Assembly (NCBI GenBank): GCA_025594325.1
Contig: JANHCV010000004.1
Span: 1,860,001 to 1,924,000, forward strand
Origin: Blastocladiella emersonii ATCC 22665
Taxonomy: Eukaryota > Blastocladiomycota > Blastocladiomycetes > Blastocladiales > Blastocladiaceae
Reading direction: 5' to 3'
DNA length: 64,000 nucleotides
A model generated the notes under the pieces. The model had not been told where the DNA came from. It saw nothing but the letters and a program-made list of their open reading frames with translations, and made no database searches. Numbering within the stretch: position 1 is the first letter of the stretch; each line of letters begins with the position of its first letter. The translations under genes were made by a program, and so were the position numbers. Shown in pieces: positions 11,139-20,978 of the stretch.

Positions 11139-11654
11139 ATGATGTCCCAGACCGCCTACGCTAACCAGGCCCATGCTGCTCATGGCGCCGGCATCGTCGA
11201 TGCTATCGAGGTCACCGTTGGTGCGTGCTGCCACCGCCACCGCGACGCGTCGCTCAAGCGCGGCCACTGACCACGGCCACACGCCCCTCCTTTAGTCGAG
11301 GCCCGCCACCTCGAGGGCGAGGACGGCCTGCTCGGCCGCAAGTCGGACCCCTACGTCATCGTGCACGCCGGCATGACGCACAAGCACAAGACCGCGGTGC
11401 AGCCCAAGACCGTCAACCCTGTCTGGAACGAGAAGTTTGTCCTCACCAAGGGCACCTTCTCGAACGAGATCACCGTCGAGATTTTCGATGAGGATCGTTT
11501 TCGCGATGATTACCTTGGCAAGGTCGTCATCAACGTCGACGACATTGCGCGCAACCGCGGCCTCGACATGTGGTTCCCGCTGACCAACAAGAAGGGCAAG
11601 AAGGTCGCCAAGGGCGAGATCCACCTCATCCTGCGCCTCGTCTCGCGCATGTAA
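11139..11654 (+). CDS. Small single-C2-domain protein, copy 2
   Basis: Two exons, 11139..11220 and 11296..11654 (75-nt intron, GTGCGT...TTTAG), 146 residues. A ~27-residue N-terminal segment rich in Ala, Gln and His (MMSQTAYANQAHAAH) precedes one C2 domain with RKSDPYV, KTVNPVWNEKFVL and FDEDRFRDDYLG. The Asp ligands of the calcium loops are kept. The domain ends DMWFPLTNKKGKKVAKGEIH, a Lys-rich strand that could contact acidic lipids. The protein is closer to copy 3 (34124) than to copy 1 in exon 1 and in promoter sequence, suggesting a younger duplication. The alternative ATG at 11142 would remove one residue only. Confidence 0.9.
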
Positions 11655-11707
11655 GTCGAAATGGAGTTCTGCGCGCGGCCATGGTGGTGCACGGTTGCGA
11701 AGAGTGC

Positions 11708-11728
11708 GAGTTGTACAGTAATACCACA
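11708..11728 (+). promoter_or_regulatory. Conserved C2-gene 3'-flank motif, copy 2
   Basis: GAGTTGTACAGTAATACCAC, starting 54 nt after the C2-2 stop, nearly identical to the motif after C2-1 and C2-3. Confidence 0.6.
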
Positions 11729-11894
11729 GGAATTTCCTCCCTGTCCCTCAATCGTCACTGTCTGCCGCTTCGCGCTCCTACTCGTACGCGACTCGTACCA
11801 CTCTCTCTCTCTGAGCTCAAAGACCTGTTCCCGACCTCACTGAACTGGCGTGGGGTGGTGAGGGAACACATCGGTCGCGGAGGTGGATCGGCGC

Positions 11895-11921
11895 GGTCAC
11901 ATGATATTGGAACGCGTCTCG
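11895..11921 (+). repeat. Dispersed CACATGATAT motif, copy B
   Basis: GGTCACATGATATTGGAACG followed by CGTCTCG; two base changes from copy A. The flanks also match copy A (AGGTxGAT before it, GCGAGACACG after it), so both lie in a duplicated C2 3'-flank. Confidence 0.65.
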
Positions 11922-12198
11922 CGTGCGCGAGACACGTCGGCGAGCTGCCCAGCATTTCACGCGACAACCGTCATCGTGCATCATACGTAATGTCGCAAAG
12001 AGCCGGTTGTATTCAGCTCCAAGTTGCAACAACGCTGAGAAGCAGGCCTTCGTGGACTGGTGGGGTTTCATGAGCTGCGCCAGCGAATCCTCGCTGAGGG
12101 TTGCTTGGCGACTGGAATGGGCGAAAAGTGCTGGGAAGATATCAAGAAATCATAGTTAAAACGTCACCACGGCCACTCGGTCTGCTCGTGCACACGAC

Positions 12199-12328
12199 TT
12201 ACATGCGCGAGACGGGGCGCAGGATGAGGTGGATCTCGCCCTTGGCGACCTTCTTGCCCTTCTTGTTGGTCAGCGGGAACCACATGTCGAGGCCGCGGTT
12301 GCGCGCAATGTCGTCGACGTTGATGACG
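12199..12328 (-). pseudogene. Truncated inverted fragment of a C2-domain gene
   Basis: Read on the minus strand, this segment encodes the last ~43 residues of the C2 family (VVINVDDIARNRGLDMWFPL to VSRM and TAA), nearly identical to copies 2 and 3. Homology stops abruptly near 12328; no C2 start, intron or calcium loops follow upstream. It lies ~545 bp downstream of C2-2 in opposite orientation, as expected of a local duplication with inversion and truncation. No promoter is evident for it. Confidence 0.85.
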
Positions 12329-13013
12329 ACGCGATTATGACGACGGGATCGGGGCATGTGCTTGACGACCTAGACTCAAACGATCCCTCCGATGCGACGT
12401 GGCAGCCGGCTTTCAACAAGTCGAAGGAGTTATATTTATATACAGGACCACCATCCGCGGAACAAAAGCTGTTAGGATTCAAACGCACTCGGGGCCAAGA
12501 CGGAAAGCTGAATCATGCCTCGGTCAACGTTGGCAACGGAGCCGAGAGACGTGTGAGACAGGGCCGCGACCACCACGGTAAGAACGAGTAGCCGTTGAAG
12601 TCGATCCGCGACTAATGGATCGCTCTTCGACTTGCGAGACATGCGCCACAAATTCCGTCGCATTGGTCGCACTGGGCTCATGTCGTAGCGTGCGTAAGGT
12701 CATTCGGGTTGTTTGAGCAGGTGCTGGCGATCTGAGACCTTGCGGACGCGAGCGCTCGCGGCGGTCAGCTTGGGCCGCCGCCAGTCCAACGTCATCGACG
12801 AGTCCTCGTTGCATGTGGTCTACATCGTCTGCCATCGTGTCAATGTCTCCTGCAAGGGAAGAGAACTCGACGCGGGTGGTGGCGGCGGCGATGAGTGACG
12901 CGTGCTGCTTCGAGTCACCGCTCTCCGCCGCCCACGCCCATCGCTCACTACTCGGTGTCGATGCCAGCGAATGAATAACTTGATTTGACTTGGTGCACCA
13001 GCTTCCGGATACC

Positions 13014-14643
13014 ATGTCGACTCCAACCCCGGACGTTGCGGCTGTTTCCCCGACCCCGAGTGCGACTCCAAGCTCGGCGGCGGCGCCCGCGGCACCTCCC
13101 GTGGCAGCCCCGATTGATCTCACCGACGCCCCGCTTGCTGTACGAGCCTATTTTACGACAGACGGGCCGCCTGGATCGGGCTTCTGCCGGCTCCCGGCAT
13201 GGTTCATGCTGTATCCGTTCATTCGAAACCTCGATCCGCCGCCGCCCGAGTTGCCGTACGACGACGAGGCGATCGAGGAGGAAGACGAAGATGCCGAGGG
13301 TCAGCCTTTTGAGTCCGACTTTCGCATCTCCGTCCGCCAGCTCGTCGCGCTTTTCCGCGACAACGTGCTTGAGCGTGGAGAGACCCAGATCCCCGTCTAC
13401 TACGAAGTACTACCGGACGTTGGTGATTTTCTGCACGGCGACGTCGTTTTCGTCAGCTCCGACGATCGATTCTTTCTGCCTTGGGCCGAAGCGGGCGCTG
13501 CACCCGTCTGGCGGTACGCTTTCTGTCTCACCTCAGCTCCGCCACTCGTCAACGCTAACCCTGCGACTACAACAGGCCGTTGTGCAAGTACGGCTTGGAC
13601 CCGAACTGCCAGGAACCGGGTTGCACGCCGTCCGACGACTATATCGACCACGAGATGGAGTATCAACATGGAACTGTCCCGGAGCTTCCGCCTGCTTTCT
13701 GGTCCCTCGACTTCCTTACTCAGCACGAGGAGCTACTTGCCGGCGTTGACGCTTTGATTGCTCTGTTCGAGGCCAACGGCCTTGCCTTCGAAACTGCGCA
13801 TCCGTTCTCTCCGCTCACGCGCAAACCCGGTGACATGTTCTACGAGAAGCGGTTCGAGCGCTTCGCACTTGTCCGCGACGACCTCACGCTCACGTACGCG
13901 AAACCTTCTTTTGAGACGGGTTTTGTGCTCCATTTGCTCATCCGCGCACGGTGAGTCTTCTAGTTACTTTTGCAAGTTCGGCCTCGCCGAGAATTGCAAG
14001 CAGCGCAACTGCCTGCACGGCGTAGTACCGCCATCTCTTGGGTCCGACGCAGACGCGCGAGCTCACGATCTGGTGCATGATGAATGCCCGCGCCTTCTCG
14101 TCGCTTTTCACGGTTCCTGATGCGCACCGCGTCCCGGGCGGGCTGTATTTTTTCATGGATCGCGTTTGCTTCGCCGTGGTCCTCGTGCGCGGCGGGCGCA
14201 ACAAGTTCTTCTCGCTTTGCACCACGCACCAGCTTCGCGGGTGCAGCAACGGCGACTGTAGCGAGCATCGCAGCTCGCCGCAACGCGGCCGGATCCCGCT
14301 TCTTTCGAAGGCCATGGCCGAGCTGCCGGTACTTACTGCGATCCCGAGCGGACTCGGACCGGGCGACGCTGGAAAGCTTTTCCTTGTCGCGACCAAAGGC
14401 TACCCAAATCTGCTCGTGTACTGCAACCTTCCGGGCGATGGGGGCCAACCGTTTTTGTGCTGCCCCGTCCTGCAGTGCCTGAGCATCTGCTGCCCCTTCG
14501 AGTGCTGCAGCCCGCCCTGCGGCGAACAGGGCCACCACTCGTGGATCTGCGATAAGTGCAAGCCGTGGGGCATGACGGCCGCGTACGACTACTTGCGGTG
14601 GGCGCCGCTTCAGCTGCTCCCTGAGCCTGCAAGCGAGTTGTGA
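13014..14643 (+). CDS. Protein with three CCCH-like Cys-rich repeats; exon structure partly unresolved
   Basis: I do not recognise a named family. Exon 1 13014..13513 (Pro/Ala-rich start, then FRISVRQLVALFRDNV), exon 2 13576..13893, exon 3 from 13964; introns 62 and 70 nt start GTACGC and end (C)AG. Three spaced motifs share the form C-x7-C-x4-C: CKYGLDPNCQEPGC, CKFGLAENCKQRNCLH and CTTHQLRGCSNGDCSEH, the last two followed by His as in CCCH zinc fingers. The first two introns both fall just before a motif, as if one exon unit had duplicated. Between 14021 and ~14062 the frame must shift by one; either a very short intron (for example 14022..14061) or a true frameshift is needed. The C-terminus is Cys-rich (CCPVLQCLSICC...CDKC). 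An RNA- or zinc-binding role is only a guess. Confidence 0.62.
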
Positions 14644-15050
14644 GCAAAGAGCGTTCGTGTTTGTTTCCTTCGTTGTATTTCTATCTCCGCGTGCGTTTTA
14701 ATCAGAAGTATCGAGTTTGATTCGGCTGCATATGATTGCGTCCTTCGGTGGACCGTGAAGGTCGCGTTGCTCATCCGCGCGTGACGCGTTTCACCCTCGC
14801 CGATCACCGCCGCTGTGGTCGCTCGCCGAACCTGACCCCGAACCCGGCAGCCGCCGTGCATCTCATCTGGTCCACTCTTGTGTGAGTTTGACTAAAGCGT
14901 GCCTAGACTATTCAACGCACTCGCGCAATCTCGAGCAGCGACCGCCGACGCCGCGGCCACCCGCCACGACTTCACACGACGAGGCAATACAGAGCGAGTA
15001 CATGCAATATTTTTTAGTATTTTTGAGGTTACGAGTGAGGGGAGGGTGTG
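14644..15050. other. Intergenic region, no gene seen
   Basis: This separates the convergent CCCH-like gene and AHA1. It is lower in GC than its neighbours and contains no frame with coding character. Confidence 0.5.
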
Positions 15051-15207
15051 TTACAGCGGCAACGCGGGCGTCGTCGCGCTCGCCACGACGGCCGCCGCGA
15101 CCACCACCGCGAGGGCGCCAGCCGCCGCCATCCACCACGCGCGGCGGCTGCCCGGCAGCAGCGCCGCAGTGGCCGGCGCCGCCCGCGCACCGCCATCGCC
15201 ATCGGCA
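15051..15207 (-). other. Open frame for a C-terminal membrane tail downstream of AHA1
   Basis: On the minus strand this stretch reads ADGDGGARAAPATAALLPGS, then an Arg-Arg-Ala-Trp-Trp and a 22-residue Ala/Val-rich hydrophobic segment (MAAAGALAVVVAAAVVASAT), ending TPALPL and TAA at 15051. Codon third positions are strongly GC-rich like real exons. It joins AHA1 in frame if 15208..15234 (GTATGG...ACAG, 27 nt) were spliced out, which is far shorter than other introns here. Confidence 0.45.
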
Positions 15208-15215
15208 CTGTCTAG

Positions 15216-16355
15216 TCACAGGAAGGAACCATACCCGAACGCCATCTTGATGCGGTTGAAGACGGTAGTCCAGTGGTTCTCGACGGCGGCGCGCTGGTCG
15301 GTCGGGATCCCCGAGTGCTTGAGGGCGACGCGGGTCGCGTCCGACAGCTGGGTGAAGATGAGCGTCACGTCGCTCGACGCGGTGGCGGCGGGCCACGCGC
15401 CGAGGCGCCACTTGAGCGAGAGCTCGGTCGGCGACAGCGCGGCGATCTCGGCGTGCACCTGGCCGAAGATGGACCACGCGCCGCCGACCTTGGGGTCAAT
15501 CGTCGACTGGCCCTGCGTCCAGTGCCGCAGACGGCCAGCGTCCGTGAAGCACCCGTGCGCGTCCGACAGGCTGCACCGCAGCTCCGTCGCGTACGTGTAC
15601 TCGGTCGTCGACGCCTTGGTCTTGGGCTTGGCGGCGGGCGTCGGGGACGCGGGCTTGGAGGCGGGCACAGCGGCGGTGGCGGCGGGTTTCGCGGGAGCGG
15701 CAGCGGGCGCGGGGGTGGAGGTAGAAGTAGCGGCAGCGGCGGCGGCCTTGCCCTTACCCATGCGCTGCTCGACCGAGAAGGTGTTGGCGAACGAGGCGTC
15801 CGTGTCCATGGTGGCGGCGAGGCGCTTGCGCTCCTCGAGGTCGGCGGTCGGGAGCTGGGCCGAGGGGACGGCGCCGTCGATGAAGACGCCCTCGGACTGG
15901 GACGCCTGGAGGTCCTTGGGGAACTGGCGCAAGACCTTGACGACGTGCGGGCGCAAGCCCTTGCGGATGGCGGCGCGCACGGGGTCCTTGGCGCGGGCGT
16001 CGTCGTTGACGGTGACGTTAAAGACGAGGTCGTCCTCGTCCGTGTCGTGGGCGATCTCCGGGACGGCGATGCGACCGGCGGCGGCGAGGTCGCCCGGCCC
16101 GCGCGACGTCCAGGTCATGTGCAGCTTGATGTCGTAGATGGTGATGAGCTTGCCCTTGCGCACGTTCAGGCTGCAGTCGCCCGTCAGCTCGGTCACGTCG
16201 GTGATGGCGACGTGCACGCCGTCGCAGTCGAAGGCGATCTTGCCCAGCTCGCGCGTCAGGTACTCCTTGGCGAACGGAAGCGAGTCCTTAGTCACCCAGT
16301 GCCAGTTGCCCGCGTTGCGCCAGTTCTTGTCCTCGGTCGGCGGCGTCTGCGTCAT
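15216..16355 (-). CDS. AHA1: Activator of Hsp90 ATPase (Aha1)
   Basis: Single exon, 379 residues, start at 16355 (MTQTPPTEDKNWRNAGNWHW). The N-terminal Aha1_N domain (~10-165) has the signature NWHWVTKDSLPFAKEYL and the stimulatory NxNNWHW-like core in the form WRNAGNWHWVTK. A Pro/Ala/Lys linker (~205-250) leads to the C-terminal START-like AHSA1 domain: ELRCSLSDAHGCFTDAGRLRHWT, GGAWSIFGQVHAEI, LSLKWRLGAWP and HSGIPTDQRAAVENHWTTVF, ending FGYG. Aha1 binds the middle and N domains of Hsp90 and speeds its ATPase cycle in the cytosol. A possible alternative 3' end adding a membrane tail is described separately (15051..15207). It is divergent from the R-SNARE gene (272 bp). Confidence 0.93.
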   Translation of the reverse strand: MTQTPPTEDKNWRNAGNWHWVTKDSLPFAKEYLTRELGKIAFDCDGVHVAITDVTELTGDCSLNVRKGKLITIYDIKLHMTWTSRGPGDLAAAGRIAVPEIAHDTDEDDLVFNVTVNDDARAKDPVRAAIRKGLRPHVVKVLRQFPKDLQASQSEGVFIDGAVPSAQLPTADLEERKRLAATMDTDASFANTFSVEQRMGKGKAAAAAATSTSTPAPAAAPAKPAATAAVPASKPASPTPAAKPKTKASTTEYTYATELRCSLSDAHGCFTDAGRLRHWTQGQSTIDPKVGGAWSIFGQVHAEIAALSPTELSLKWRLGAWPAATASSDVTLIFTQLSDATRVALKHSGIPTDQRAAVENHWTTVFNRIKMAFGYGSFL

Positions 16356-16627
16356 GGTGTCGATTGCGTAGCAGTGAGTGGATGAGTCGGCAGCAGCGAG
16401 GATAAGGGAGAGAGAGGGAGAGCGCCGATCCGAAGCGCACCGACCACCGGTGGCCGAGCAGCGGCAGCCGAAGTTGGCGGAACGACGCGCCGACACGCGT
16501 GGCAGGCCGCCCAGGTGATGTCTCCACCCGACTGTCTCCACCCGTTTTCCGCTCGGCCCGCGACGCGATCGCCTCGAGCTCTCCCAACCGTTTCCCCGAA
16601 CGTGCAATGCAATACACTTGATCCACC

Positions 16628-17634
16628 ATGTCAACCGAATCCATCACTAGCATCGTGATCGTGCGCGGCGGGATCGCGCTGGCCGAGTACTCGCCACCGC
16701 CAGCACCAGCTGCGACGACGCGGGGCGTGACCTTCGTTGCAGGAGAGAGAGAACCGCTCATCAAGCCCGAGAGCAAGGATGCGGGCTACGGTGCTGCCGC
16801 CGTCGCGGATCCATCACCGCGGGCCGCGCCCCCCCTCGCCGAGCTCAACTACCCCGGCCTCGCGATGCTGCCCGCGCTGCGGACCGTGGCGAACCAGATG
16901 CGCGCCAATCCCGTCGGACGGATCTCGGTTCCACCAAGGTGCGGACGCTGGGCCCTTGTCTACCCGTGGGCGGGAGCGCTGACGTTGCGAGAGTAGATCG
17001 GCGATCCACTACCTGAGCGACCCGGACCGCGGCCAGCTCGTCATCGCCGTGCAGTGCAGCGAGGCATACCGTACGCTGCGTGCCACCACACCCGCCCTCA
17101 CCAAACCTGACCCACCCACTCCCGCATAGCCCCGCGCGCCGCCCTGATCCTGCTGAAGTCCGTCCACGACCGGATCAAGGACCTGCCCGGCCTCCTGACC
17201 TGTCCCTCAATGGGCCTGCAACCTTCCGCGCAGCCGCTCCTACGCCAGTGCATCGACGAGCACCGCGCGCAGTTTCGTGACGCGTGGACGACGGCGCGCG
17301 AGCAGCTCGACGACGTCAAGGGCGTCATGATCAGCAACATTGAGCAGGTCCTGAGCCGCGGCGACAAGCTCGAGGACCTCGTGTCGCGCACCGACGCGCT
17401 CAACACCACGGCCGTCGGATTCCACGCGCGCGCACGGAGCGTCGCGCAGGACGCGAGGGCCAGGCGGTGGCGCGCGGTCGCGGCGGTGGTTGTCGTGGGA
17501 CTGGTACGTGGCTCACTCCTGGCGACGGCGCTGGACTGATGGGTGCGAACGCGCGTGTGTAGCTCGTCGTCTTCGCCATCGTGTGGGCAAGCTGCGGGTT
17601 CCCGTCGTTTGACCAGTGCGCGCCGCGGCGCTGA
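16628..17634 (+). CDS. VAMP7-like longin R-SNARE
   Basis: Four exons (16628..16938, 16997..17070, 17130..17503, 17563..17634), introns 58, 59 and 59 nt, 276 residues. The N-terminus begins a longin fold (ITSIVIVRGGIALAEYS) with a low-complexity insert (~25-75), then RSAIHYLSDPDRGQLVIAVQC and AYPPRAALILLKSVHDRI. The SNARE helix DDVKGVMISNIEQVLSRGDK has the zero-layer Arg (LSRGD). A C-terminal transmembrane segment spans exon 3-4 (AVAAVVVVGLLVVFAIVWAS) and a short luminal tail CGFPSFDQCAPRR follows, similar in form to the Cys-containing tail of VAMP7. Longin R-SNAREs drive fusion with late endosome, vacuole or plasma membrane. All four exons close frame exactly. The gene is convergent with TRF4 (152 bp). 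Confidence 0.87.
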
Positions 17635-17786
17635 CGCTGACCACGCGCGCAGTGCCGGAACGACCATGCACGCGAGTGCAGAGCCTCGAGTCCGAGAATA
17701 CTCTTCACGAGCGAGACCTGGATCGATGGACGGAGACGGATATATCCCAAAAGTCATGCACACACGCGCGCACATCGGTGCTCAGC

Positions 17787-19705
17787 TCAGTAGTCATCCT
17801 CGTCGTCCGATATGTAAACGACCTCGCTCTCGGCGCCGCCAGCCGGCCCTTCGTCGTCGTCGTCGTCGATGACAATGGTTTCCGTGACCTTGGCTGGCGC
17901 CGGCTTCGTTAGCGCCGGGGCAGCCTTGGCCGCCGCTGATGATGCCCGCCGAGCCTCGGTCGCGGCGGCCGTCATGGAGCGGGTCTTTGGCCGGTGCGCC
18001 ACGTCGGGGGACGGGGGCGCGGGTTTCGCCCTTGGCGGCTGCGGGGCGGGCTTGGCGGCGGGGGCAGCGGGAGGCGCGCGCGGGAGGGACGCGGGCTTGG
18101 CCTTGCTCGCAGCGGCGGCGGCAGTGGCGGCCTGCTTCTGGTCGTGGCGGTCGACGTCAGCCATGAGCTTCTTGTAGATCTCGACGAGCTGGGAGCGGCG
18201 GGCGGCGATGCGCGGGTCGATCTTGAGGATGAGGCCGAGGAGGGTGCGCGGGGTGCGGTTGTTGGCCTTGCTCTTGTACATGGCGTGGGTGAGGAACTGG
18301 TACGAGGAGGCGAAGGCGGCCTTGATCTGCTCGGTGAGGCGGGCGCCGGCCGTCAGGTTGTTATCGCGGTTGCCCGGGTCGATGACCATGTAGTGTCCGG
18401 GGCCCTGCATGTTGCGGATCCCCGTGCGGTTCTTGTCGACAAACTTGCTCTCGTAGACAGCGACGCTGCGCGCGTTGTGGCTGAGGCCGTACAGCTCGAG
18501 CCACTCGACGAGCATGGTGCCGAGGTTCTCCTCGGGCTTGAGCTTGCGCGCGGAGACGAGCGGGTGGGTGTTGAGGAAGGCGAGGGTCATGGTGATGATG
18601 GTGTAGGAGGAGATGCCGCCCGTGAACACCTCGTTGAGCTCGCGCGAGAAGAGGAACATTTTCAGGACCAGGACGAGCGGGCGCAGCGCCGGGTGCGCGA
18701 CCATGCGGCGGCGCACCAGGTCGACCGTGTCGAGCCCGTTGGTCTGGTCAATCGACACGTCGATGCAGAAGCCCGTCTGCTTGTGCACGGCCTTGACGAT
18801 GGGCACGCGCGCGTACGGGATCGCCTCGACCTTGGAGTACTCGCCCGAGTTGCGCAGCTGGTTGGCCAGCCGGTGGATGTAGTTGGGCCCGGACCGCTGC
18901 TGGTACGTGCCGTACCGGTTGCCACCACCGCCGTTGGACAGCTGCACCGTCATGTCAATGTCGCTGTGCGGCAGGTACAGCTGCGTCTGGAACGACCCGA
19001 ACACGAGCACCCGCGCCTGCTTCGAGATGCACTTTTCCACATTGGACTGCACCGACGACACGACCAGCTCGCGCAGGAAGTGCTCCTCCTCGGTCGGCTG
19101 CATGAACTCGACGAAGTCGACTATTTCCTCGTGCAGCCTACGGGTCGAGGGCGGGGCGTTAGTGTCCGCGGTCCCGACGCGTGTTCGGGGAGAGCAGTCA
19201 CGCACATGCGCGCCATGTCGGTCGAGTACGGCTCGCTGCGGACCCAGATGGGCCGGCCGGTGCCGGCGACCATGGCGCCGACGGCCCCGGAGAAGTCGTC
19301 GGGCAGGACGCGCGGGCGCTTGTTGCTGTTGGGGTTGCCGAAGACGGGCGCGGGGATGGCCGGCGGCGGGGGCGGCGGCGGCGCGCCACCGTCGTCGTCG
19401 TTGTCGTCGTCGTCGCTATCGAGCTCGTCGGCCTTGCGCTTCTTGGTGGCCGCCATTGGGACCGCCTGCGCCGTAGCCGTCCCTGCCTCTGCCAAGGCCG
19501 CGTCGGCTGCCACTGCGCCGAGGATGGCGGCCGACGCGTCGGCGATAGACGGCGTGCCGGCGTCGGCGGCGGGCGTGGCCTGGCCGCTCTCGCCGTCCGA
19601 GTGCCCCGGCGTGGCCCACGGGTTGTCGGCGGGCCCGTCGAGGCCGTCGTCGGCGTCGCTGTCCGACGACAGGGCGATGAACTCTTGCTCCTCGGTCGCG
19701 TTCAT
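17787..19705 (-). CDS. TRF4: Non-canonical poly(A) polymerase, TRF4/PAPD5 type
   Basis: Two exons, 19705..19206 and 19137..17787 (68-nt intron, GTGCGT...GTAG), 616 residues. The junction yields MARMLHEEIVDFVEFMQPTE, the conserved entry to the Trf4 catalytic core. The nucleotidyltransferase motif is FGSFQTQLYLPHSDIDMTV (GS...DxD), followed by the third Asp region FCIDVSIDQTNGL. The PAP/25A-associated half is seen as LLVEWLELYG-like GTMLVEWLELYGLSHNAR and DPGNRDNNLTAG. The N-terminal ~165 residues are acidic/Pro-rich with a KKRK cluster; the C-terminal ~150 residues are Pro/Ala/Lys-rich and end in an acidic tail. Trf4-type enzymes add short A-tails in the TRAMP complex for nuclear RNA surveillance. 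It is divergent from GET4 (223 bp). Confidence 0.93.
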
Positions 19706-19928
19706 GGTAGTGTGCGGGGCGGATTCGGTGCCCGCGAGCGCGGGAGGGAGGAAGAGCAAACAGCGAGGGGGCGCGGCAGCGGAGGTGCGAGACGGCGGAG
19801 CGCGGGCGTCAGGTGACGGCTCGCTGACCTGCTGCCACGTTCCGCCGCGAGCGCGTTCTTCTTTCGGCGGATCGCCGCCACACGCTCCCTCTCTCTCACG
19901 CCCACCCTCAAAGCAACGTATCGACACC

Positions 19929-20939
19929 ATGACAGACCGCGTGCTTAAGAAGCTCAAGATCTCGCTCGAGAATGGCGACTACTACGGCGCCCACCAGATG
20001 TACCTGACCGTGTGCAACCGGTAAGTGTGCTGTGCTGTCTGTCCCATGACCCCGCGAGCCGCACACGCTCACGCGCATACCGCACGCAGCTACGTCAAGG
20101 GCAAGAAGCTCGACGAGGCCGTGGAGCTGCTGACGACGGGCACCAAGCTGCTCGTCGAGCACAAGCAGTACGGCAGCGCGCTCGACATGGCGACCGTGAT
20201 CGTCAAGACGTGGACCGACGAGAGCACGCCCGTCACGGACGCGATGCTGGGCCGGCTGCTGGATCTGCTCGACCTTTTCGCCGGCGACAGCCGCGAGTTT
20301 GGCGAGCTCGTCAACTCGGGCATCAAGTGGTCGGCCAAGAACGGCGAGTTTGCCACGGGCGAGCCGGCGCTGCACCACCACGTCGGCGTCACGTACGCGG
20401 ACGCGGGCATGTTCGACAAGGCGCACCGCCACTTCATGCTCGGCACCGCCGACTCGGCCGAGTCGCTCGCCGTGCTGCTGCTCAAGCGCGCCACCACCAA
20501 GGAGGACGAGGGCCCGCTGCCCACCACCGCCGAGATGGCGTACATGGCGCTCGCCCCCGCCATGCAGTACCTGTCGTCGCACCGGTTCGCCTACGCGCTC
20601 ACCTTCTTCAACACGTTCGTGCGCCACCTCGAGGAGCTCGACCCCGCCGTCAAGGCCACCTCGCTCCCGACCCCCGTCACCACCTCCAACCACTTCACCG
20701 TGTACGCGGTGCCCGTGCTCAACTTCGTGCACCTGGTCCTGCTCACGAGCCAGCGCGGGCCCGCCGCCGCCCAGGGGTTCCAGGTCCTGTGCTCGCAGTA
20801 CGCCGGCGCCTACGCCCAGGACGACATCCCGCTGCTCGAGCGCGTCGGCGAGACCGTGTTCGGCCTGCGCACCCAGAAGCCCCAGGGCAACAACATGCTC
20901 CAGGAGCTCATGTCCTCGCTGCTCGGCGGCATGCAGTAG
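19929..20939 (+). CDS. GET4: GET4, tail-anchored protein targeting factor
   Basis: Two exons, 19929..20020 and 20090..20939 (69-nt intron, GTAAGT...GCAG), 313 residues, the usual GET4 length. The helical-repeat family features are clear: LENGDYYGAHQMYLTVCNRYV, LLTTGTKLLVEHKQYGSALDMA, FATGEPALHHHVGVTYADAG and a long C-terminal helical part ending LMSSLLGGMQ. Get4 forms a complex with Get5 and hands newly made tail-anchored proteins from Sgt2 to Get3 in the cytosol. The donor GTAAGT is the yeast-like consensus, unlike most donors here. Only 39 bp separate its stop from the stop of the convergent CUZ1-like gene. Confidence 0.93.
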
Positions 20940-20978
20940 TCAGCTATCTCCTTGTATACATATTTTTGCCCACCACTG

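Larger units (their letters stand above)
11655..13013. other. Intergenic region with an inverted C2 remnant
   Basis: No intact gene. It contains the C2 3'-flank motif (11708..11728), the CACATGATAT motif (11895..11921), a truncated inverted C2 copy (12199..12328), and an AT-rich TATA-like run near 12430..12441 in otherwise GC-rich sequence. Nothing convincing was found from 12600 to 13013 beyond the promoter of the next gene. Confidence 0.55.

Noticed and set aside
12420-12445. AT-rich TATATTTATATA as a promoter of an unknown gene
   Set aside because: No coding frame follows on either strand at a suitable distance; left as a feature of the intergenic interval.
13951-13963. A GTGAGT...CTAG 13-nt intron in the CCCH-like gene
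   Set aside because: Too short; using the GTACGC donor at 13894 gives a normal 70-nt intron that keeps frame and the repeat pattern.
14899-16137. A 412-codon plus-strand open frame across AHA1
   Set aside because: It is the complement shadow of AHA1; composition is Arg/Ala/Ser-rich with no motif, whereas the minus strand gives a complete Aha1.
17994-20024. A 676-codon plus-strand frame opposite TRF4
   Set aside because: Long antisense frames are expected at this GC content; it lacks domains and overlaps a conserved catalytic domain on the other strand.
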